From Desulfuromonadales bacterium (lineage in GTDB: Bacteria > Desulfobacterota > Desulfuromonadia > Desulfuromonadales > BM103): DNA of 64,000 nucleotides. Below are positions 60,090 through 64,000 of the stretch, piece after piece (the first letter of the stretch is position 1; each line of letters begins with the position of its first letter). The DNA lies in contig JACZKE010000046.1 of assembly GCA_014860225.1 (NCBI GenBank), positions 97,715-161,714 on the forward strand. The letters are read 5' to 3'. The notes beneath the pieces were generated by a model. It saw only the letters and a program-made list of their open reading frames with translations, searched no databases and was not told the origin of the DNA. The translations under genes were made by a program, and so were the position numbers.

Positions 60090-60420
60090 GAATTATCCGC
60101 CGCCTCGCCCAGCAGGCGAACCTGCCGATGCCCAAAGTCTATATCATCCCCCCGGGAGGAGCCAACGCCTTTGCTACGGGGCGCAATCCACAGAACGCGG
60201 GGTGGTGGCCACCGAGGGGATCATGCGCATCCTCACCGCAGAAGAGCTCGAAGGGGTCATGGCCCACGAAGTGGCACACGTGCAAAACCGCGATACACTG
60301 ATAGCCACGATTGCCGCCACCTTTGCCGGCGCCACCTCCATGCTCGGCAACATGCTGCAATGCAATGCCATCTTTGCCGCCAATCACTTTGATAACGAGG
60401 ACGCGGGGGTTATGTCTTGG
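60090..60420 (+). pseudogene. Remnant of an HtpX-family M48 zinc protease
   Basis: Reading across two frames gives [33 protein letters not shown], then after a one-base frame change [20 protein letters not shown] and [20 protein letters not shown]. This is the core of HtpX with the HEVAH zinc motif. The N-terminal membrane helices and everything after about GNMLQ are missing, and the frame breaks near 60190-60200 in a G run. It lies immediately right of the island. Confidence 0.85.
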
Positions 60421-60423
60421 TCA

Positions 60424-60452
60424 AAAGCCGGGTCAACGAATGACACGGCTTT
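60424..60452 (+). promoter_or_regulatory. Hairpin just upstream of the terC-like gene
   Basis: AAAGCCG-G-GTCA, loop acgaa, TGAC-A-CGGCTTT: an 11-pair stem with one mismatch, ending nine bases before the ATG and touching the GGAG RBS. It could be a terminator remnant or a translational control element. Confidence 0.45.
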
Positions 60453-60461
60453 GGAGATGAT

Positions 60462-61478
60462 TTGATGAACCCATTCTGGATGTGGGTCGGCTTCAACGTC
60501 TTTGTCCTGGTCCTGTTGGCCCTGGATCTTGGCATTCTCCATCGCAAGAGCAAAGAGGTGGGCATACGCGAAGCTCTTTTTCTCAGTCTCGGCTACTTCG
60601 TATTGGCCATGTTGTTCGGCGCTGGAGTGTTTCATTTCCTCGGCGAGAGCGCCGGAGTCGAATTTTTCACCGGTTACCTTTTGGAAAAAAGCCTGAGCGT
60701 CGACAACATCTTCGTCTTCGTTCTGATCTTTAGCCATTTTTCGGTGCCGGCCTCGTATCAGCATCGCGTCCTGTTCTGGGGAATTCTGGGCGCGCTGGTC
60801 ATGCGTGCGGCAATGATCTTGACGGGCGCAACCATTATCGAAGCTTTCCACTGGGTGATCTACCTGTTTGGCGCCTTCCTCATCTTTACCGGGGCCAAGA
60901 TGCTGGTGACGATCAACCAGGAACCGGACATGGAGGGCAACCGCCTGGTCCGTATGATTCGTCGGCATTTCAGGGTGACGGAGGGGTATGAAGGGAACCG
61001 GTTCTTCGTCCTCCGGGGCGGTCTGCTCTACCTGACTCCGCTGATGGTGGTGCTAATTCTAGTCGAAGTCTCCGACCTGGTGTTTGCGCTCGATTCCATC
61101 CCGGCGATTTTTGCCATCACCACCGATCCGTTCATCGTCTATACTTCAAATGTCTTTGCCATCCTTGGCCTGCGAGCGCTCTACTTCGCCCTGGTCGGCA
61201 TCATCCACCGGTTTCACTATCTCAAGTACGGCCTGTCGCTGGTGCTCATGGTGGTTGGCGCGAAGATGCTGATCAACGCGGCTTTCGGAAAGGTCATCCC
61301 TACCGAGGCGGCGCTGCTGGTCACCGCCCTGCTGATCGGTGGCTCGATGCTGGTGTCGGTCATCAAAACCCGGCATTTGCCCAAAGCGGCCGCAGCAAAA
61401 GAAGCCATTCACGGCTGGGTGCCGGGCAGCCCCGTGAAGCCGACCAAGGGCGAGGACTTGCCCGTGGATAAAAGGTGA
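60462..61478 (+). CDS. TerC/Alx-family membrane protein
   Basis: 338 residues, about nine membrane helices. Family motifs: [65 protein letters not shown] and [13 protein letters not shown], with conserved intramembrane Asp/Glu that fit cation handling. Relatives (Alx, YkoY/MeeF) work in manganese export or membrane-protein metallation; the tellurite link is historical. RBS GGAG. C-terminal tail of about 30 polar residues. It neighbours another metal exporter. Confidence 0.9.
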   Translation: MMNPFWMWVGFNVFVLVLLALDLGILHRKSKEVGIREALFLSLGYFVLAMLFGAGVFHFLGESAGVEFFTGYLLEKSLSVDNIFVFVLIFSHFSVPASYQHRVLFWGILGALVMRAAMILTGATIIEAFHWVIYLFGAFLIFTGAKMLVTINQEPDMEGNRLVRMIRRHFRVTEGYEGNRFFVLRGGLLYLTPLMVVLILVEVSDLVFALDSIPAIFAITTDPFIVYTSNVFAILGLRALYFALVGIIHRFHYLKYGLSLVLMVVGAKMLINAAFGKVIPTEAALLVTALLIGGSMLVSVIKTRHLPKAAAAKEAIHGWVPGSPVKPTKGEDLPVDKR

Positions 61479-61618
61479 CATCGACGTGATGGACGAATCG
61501 ATCATGAACAAGTGTCCGCCGGATGGCCTTCGGCATGCTTCCTCCCTTGAGAACGTGCAAATCCAATTGAACTAAAGGCGTATGGAGCTGTTTTTTTAAT
61601 GAAGACAGAGGGAAATGA

Positions 61619-62572
61619 TCATCGCCTGCAAGAACAATTTTGATCATCGCAGGGATGCACCTCAACACTGATGTGTACAAGGTTCGGTAATAATTTCAGT
61701 CTGGATCGATACTCTTCAGCATTGCGCATCGCTCCGGTGACGACAGATACGACCAGGGCCATATCCCTGGAGCCAACCCGCCAGATATGCAGGTCAGTCA
61801 CCTGGCTTTCATTGTCGGATTCAATCGCCTCCCGTACCTTGCTTTTGATGGTGGCGCCAATCCCTCCATCCAGCAGAATGAGTCCAGTGGTCCTGATTAA
61901 CTGATAAGCCCAGCGGCTGATCAGCAGACCACCCACGATCCCCATAATTGGATCCAGGAACGCCCACCCCAGAAAGCGGCCGGCCAGCAAGGCTGTCAAT
62001 GCGAACACCGAGGTAAGCGTATCAGCGATTACATGCAGATAGGCCGCACGGTAATTGTGATCGTGATGCGCGTGCGCTTCATTACGGTCATGGTCATGGT
62101 GGTGGTGATGGTCTGACTGATGGAGGATCAGCACACTGGCGAGATTGACAGCCAGCCCGACGAAGGTTACCCAGATCGCCTCCGTAAAGGCAATCTGCAC
62201 CGGGTTGATAATGCGTGCGACGGACTCAACGATCATCCAGACTGCCGCAATGCCCAAGAAAAGTGCACTGGTGTAGCCAGCGAGCACTCCGAATTTCCCT
62301 GTACCGAATGAAAAATATCCGGAGTCATTGTGTTTCCTGGCCAGCAGGTAAGCAACATAGCTGATGCCGAGAGCAAAGGCGTGCGTCCCCATGTGCCAAC
62401 CATCGGCCAGCAGCGCCATCGAGCCGGTCCAGTGACCGGCAATTATTTCCACCGTCATCGTAATGCCGGTAAGTATCACGACGAGCAATGTCCGGCGCTC
62501 ATTTGATGTATTGATGTCGCCAGACTCATGGTTATGAGTAAATAGAGTGGCTGTTTGTTCATGCTTGATCAT
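61619..62572 (-). CDS. Cation diffusion facilitator, DmeF/CzcD-like metal exporter
   Basis: Inner-membrane metal/proton antiporter. I take the ATG at 62572 (MIKHEQTATLFTHNH, RBS AGAGGA), 317 residues. Six membrane helices: the HxxxD and DxxxD-type metal sites are in LADGWHMGTHAFALG and ADTLTSVFAL. A His-rich cytoplasmic loop (SDHHHHHDHDRNEAHAHHDH, about 165-184) lies between helices 4 and 5, and the C-terminal domain ends HPCDDQNCSCRR. Co(II)/Ni(II) (DmeF type) or Zn(II). Downstream of its presumed repressor. Confidence 0.88.
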   Translation of the reverse strand: MIKHEQTATLFTHNHESGDINTSNERRTLLVVILTGITMTVEIIAGHWTGSMALLADGWHMGTHAFALGISYVAYLLARKHNDSGYFSFGTGKFGVLAGYTSALFLGIAAVWMIVESVARIINPVQIAFTEAIWVTFVGLAVNLASVLILHQSDHHHHHDHDRNEAHAHHDHNYRAAYLHVIADTLTSVFALTALLAGRFLGWAFLDPIMGIVGGLLISRWAYQLIRTTGLILLDGGIGATIKSKVREAIESDNESQVTDLHIWRVGSRDMALVVSVVTGAMRNAEEYRSRLKLLPNLVHISVEVHPCDDQNCSCRR

Positions 62573-62624
62573 GAAATCCTCTGCGGCCACAGTACGTTCA
62601 TAGGCCTTTCTGTCGTAAGGTCAA

Positions 62625-62897
62625 TCAGCGAATCTTTTGTAGATGTTCGATGAGCTCATCGATCAGTTTTTCATCGTTTTCAGCAACGGCTTTTGATACG
62701 CAACCGCGCAGGTGATCGCCGACCACTTGCAGCCAGACGCCGCGCAGTGCGCCGGTTGCCGAGGTGATCTGTTGCAGGACTTCGATACAGTCCCGATCCT
62801 GCTCTATCATGGAGCACAGACCCCGAACCTGTCCCTCGATGCGCCGCAGACGGCTAACCAGCCGCTCCTTGTCCTGATCTGTTCCGCACAGACTCAT
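62625..62897 (-). CDS. FrmR/RcnR/CsoR-family metal-sensing repressor
   Basis: Four-helix DNA-binding repressor of about 90 residues. The ATG at 62897 (MSLCGTDQDKERLVSRL) has RBS GGGAGG eight bases upstream. Family motifs: LRRIEGQVRGLCSMIEQDRDC, then LQQITSATGALRGVWLQVVGDHLRGCV. Cys at the W position (GLCSM), His and Cys (DHLRGCV) are the usual sensor ligands. It is 52 bases ahead of the CDF exporter, so it most likely senses the exported metal. Confidence 0.92.
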   Translation of the reverse strand: MSLCGTDQDKERLVSRLRRIEGQVRGLCSMIEQDRDCIEVLQQITSATGALRGVWLQVVGDHLRGCVSKAVAENDEKLIDELIEHLQKIR

Positions 62898-62923
62898 GGT
62901 TAATACCTCCCTTGATATAGGCA

Positions 62924-62963
62924 ATAGGGGTATACCCTATAATAATAAGGTTTCTTGTGTCAA
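62924..62963 (-). promoter_or_regulatory. Promoter and operator of the metal-efflux unit
   Basis: Minus strand TTGACA (62958-62963), 16-base spacer, TATAGG (62936-62941). Overlapping the -10 is the palindrome ATAGGG-gtata-CCCTAT (62924-62940), with the G-tract flanked by A/T typical of CsoR/RcnR/FrmR operators. Repressor binding there would block RNA polymerase. Confidence 0.75.
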
Positions 62964-63354
62964 CTCAGCCTGTCAAAACGTTCCAGTTGCTTAATCAAAC
63001 CAATCAACAGCACTAATTTAGACCTGAACAATGGATCTCTCCCAGGCGAAAGAAAGCATGCTTCCGGAGAAGTGCGATTTGGCTGTCGACTGTTCCACAT
63101 TCAACTGTGGCTGAAGATGGGCTCTGGCAGGTCGGACTCAGGAAAGGGTCATTGAGGTCCGTGGGCTTCGATGGTGCGGGTATGTCCGGAGACCAAGGTG
63201 GGAATTACTTCTAAATATCAGCAGTTCTGTGCAATATCGCCATCATCCATAATTGATGCGTCCATAAAATATGGAGTAAGTTAATAGACACATAGCCTCT
63301 TGGTGTTCGAAGAACCCATGCCTCAGATTTGATCCTGCTGCATTTATGGGGAGG
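62964..63354. other. About 390 bases without a recognisable gene
   Basis: Short broken frames only; the longest (63211-63432, minus) runs through a terminator and is not credible. No tRNA or repeat seen. Probably decayed sequence between the metal-efflux unit and the calcium-binding-repeat gene. Confidence 0.5.
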
Positions 63355-63379
63355 AAAAAACCCTCTCAATTTGAGAGGG
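63355..63379 (-). terminator. Terminator of the calcium-binding-repeat gene
   Basis: CCCTCTCAA-TTGAGAGGG-type palindrome (63361-63379) followed on the minus strand by six T, 14 bases after the stop codon at 63393. Confidence 0.85.
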
Positions 63380-63392
63380 CTTTCCAGGAAGA

Positions 63393-63812
63393 TCAATTCA
63401 TCATACCGCCCCCACCAGGCCCCATCGGCCATGTAGGGTTCTGAGTGTCCATTGGGCTGTTGAAGTTTTGGCTCATGTGGTAACCGCCTCCGTCATAGTG
63501 AAAGCCGAAATAATCATTAACGCCATCTCCGTCGGCGTCTGCAAAGACATCATTGACACCATCGCCGTCATTATCGACCCAGCCAAAACCATGCCGGTAG
63601 GGCATTCCGGAGACATCATCAATCCCATCGCCCATAGCATCCTGATAACCCGCCATGTGGCCGTAACTGGAACCCTGTCCGGAGAAAGGTCCGCTGGCGA
63701 GATCATTGATACCATCGCCATCGGCATCGATGAAGCGGTCATTGATGCCATCACCATTCTCGTCCACCCAGCCATATCCATGGCCATAATTGGTCCCATT
63801 ACAATCGGCAAG
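63393..63812 (-). pseudogene. Calcium-binding (thrombospondin-3/EF-hand-like) repeat protein, 5' end missing
   Basis: About 138 residues read on the minus strand with repeated Asp-rich units: WVDENGDGINDRFIDADGDG, MGDGIDDV, WVDNDGDGVNDVFADADGDG, then a Gly/Met/Pro-rich tail ending GGGGMMN. Units of DxDGDGxxD form calcium sites, often in secreted or surface proteins. The open frame continues left of NYGHGYG into antisense of the bacterioferritin fragment, so the original N-terminus and signal peptide are gone. Either a rearranged gene or an assembly join. Confidence 0.7.
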
Positions 63813-64000
63813 AAAGTTGAAGAAATGCATCAAAACGACTGGAATGCAGAGGATGATGTAATCAAAAAATACAATGCAACCATTCGACTTGCTGCTGAAG
63901 TCGGTGACAATGGCACCAAGACAATGCTTGAAGAGATTTTGAAGGACGAGGAAAACCATATTGATTGGCTGGAAGAGCAGCAGGATCAAATCGACCAAAT
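63797..64000 (+). pseudogene. bfr: Bacterioferritin, C-terminal part without its 5' half (continues past window)
   Basis: The plus strand reads ITIGKKVEEMHQNDWNAEDD, then KYNATIRLAAEVGDNGTKTM and LEEILKDEENHIDWLEEQQ. These match helices C and D of bacterioferritin, including the ferroxidase EExH (DEENHIDWLE). The first ~85 residues (helices A and B) should precede 63797, but that DNA encodes the calcium-binding-repeat protein on the other strand. The 3' end is outside the window. Confidence 0.8.

Noticed and set aside
63211..63432. 73-codon minus-strand frame
   Set aside because: It overlaps the end and terminator of the calcium-repeat gene and has no support.
1..64000. CRISPR arrays, rRNA genes and IS elements
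   Set aside because: No regularly spaced repeats, no 16S/23S/5S sequence and no transposase reading frame or IS terminal repeats were seen on either strand.

Overview
The window reads as chromosomal DNA of a Gram-negative deltaproteobacterium, most likely of the Desulfuromonas/Pelobacter/Geobacter kind (Desulfuromonadota). This rests on the protein sequences and on the markers around them: a YedF selenium protein beside selC, a DUF4388 protein, an outer-membrane cobalamin receptor, and the uninterrupted tufB-to-alpha ribosomal supercluster. The taxonomic call is inference from recalled family patterns, not from a search.

Layout. Positions 1-3.7 kb hold the trp genes trpE-trpG-trpD-trpC (minus strand, trpC cut by the window edge). 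A SlyD-like FKBP isomerase (plus) converges on the ribosomal cluster at a bidirectional terminator. From about 37.8 kb down to 4.4 kb the minus strand is one continuous information-processing supercluster: four tRNAs (Thr-TGT, Tyr, Gly, Thr-GGT), tuf2, rpmG, tRNA-Trp, secE, nusG, rplKAJL, rpoBC, rpsLG, fusA, tuf1, then S10, spc (with secY, adk, map) and alpha operons. Regulatory signals seen are tandem promoters before the tRNAs, an L10 leader, a hairpin between rplL and rpoB, and an internal promoter before rpsL. Just upstream, on the plus strand, a consensus promoter is followed within about 70 nt by a terminator: a candidate small RNA with CCUCCU in its loop.

38.0-43.2 kb is a vitamin B12 uptake operon (btuB-F-C-D) under a cobalamin riboswitch with a rho-independent terminator. 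43.2-48.8 kb holds rlmB, pyrF, a DUF4388 gene, proS and ispG (all minus). At 48.9-49.6 kb yedF and the selenocysteine tRNA gene (selC) form a short selenium unit on the plus strand.

49.64-60.04 kb is a mobile island of about 10.4 kb inserted in selC. It has a tyrosine integrase beside the intact tRNA, a 63-bp copy of the tRNA 3' half at the far end, and matching 29-bp double repeats near both ends (probable integrase arm sites). Inside are (i) three consecutive orphan genes, each followed by an attC-like site, i.e. an integron cassette cluster without an integron integrase; (ii) a small DNA-binding (excisionase-like) protein, a replication-initiation-factor-like protein and an unknown protein on the minus strand; and (iii) a translationally coupled pair, a DUF3696-type ATPase and a TOPRIM/DUF4435-like partner, which looks like a two-gene anti-phage module.

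Beyond the island are a frameshifted htpX remnant, a TerC-family membrane protein, a CDF metal exporter with its FrmR/RcnR-type repressor and operator, and at the right edge a calcium-binding-repeat gene whose 5' part is replaced by a truncated bacterioferritin gene on the other strand.
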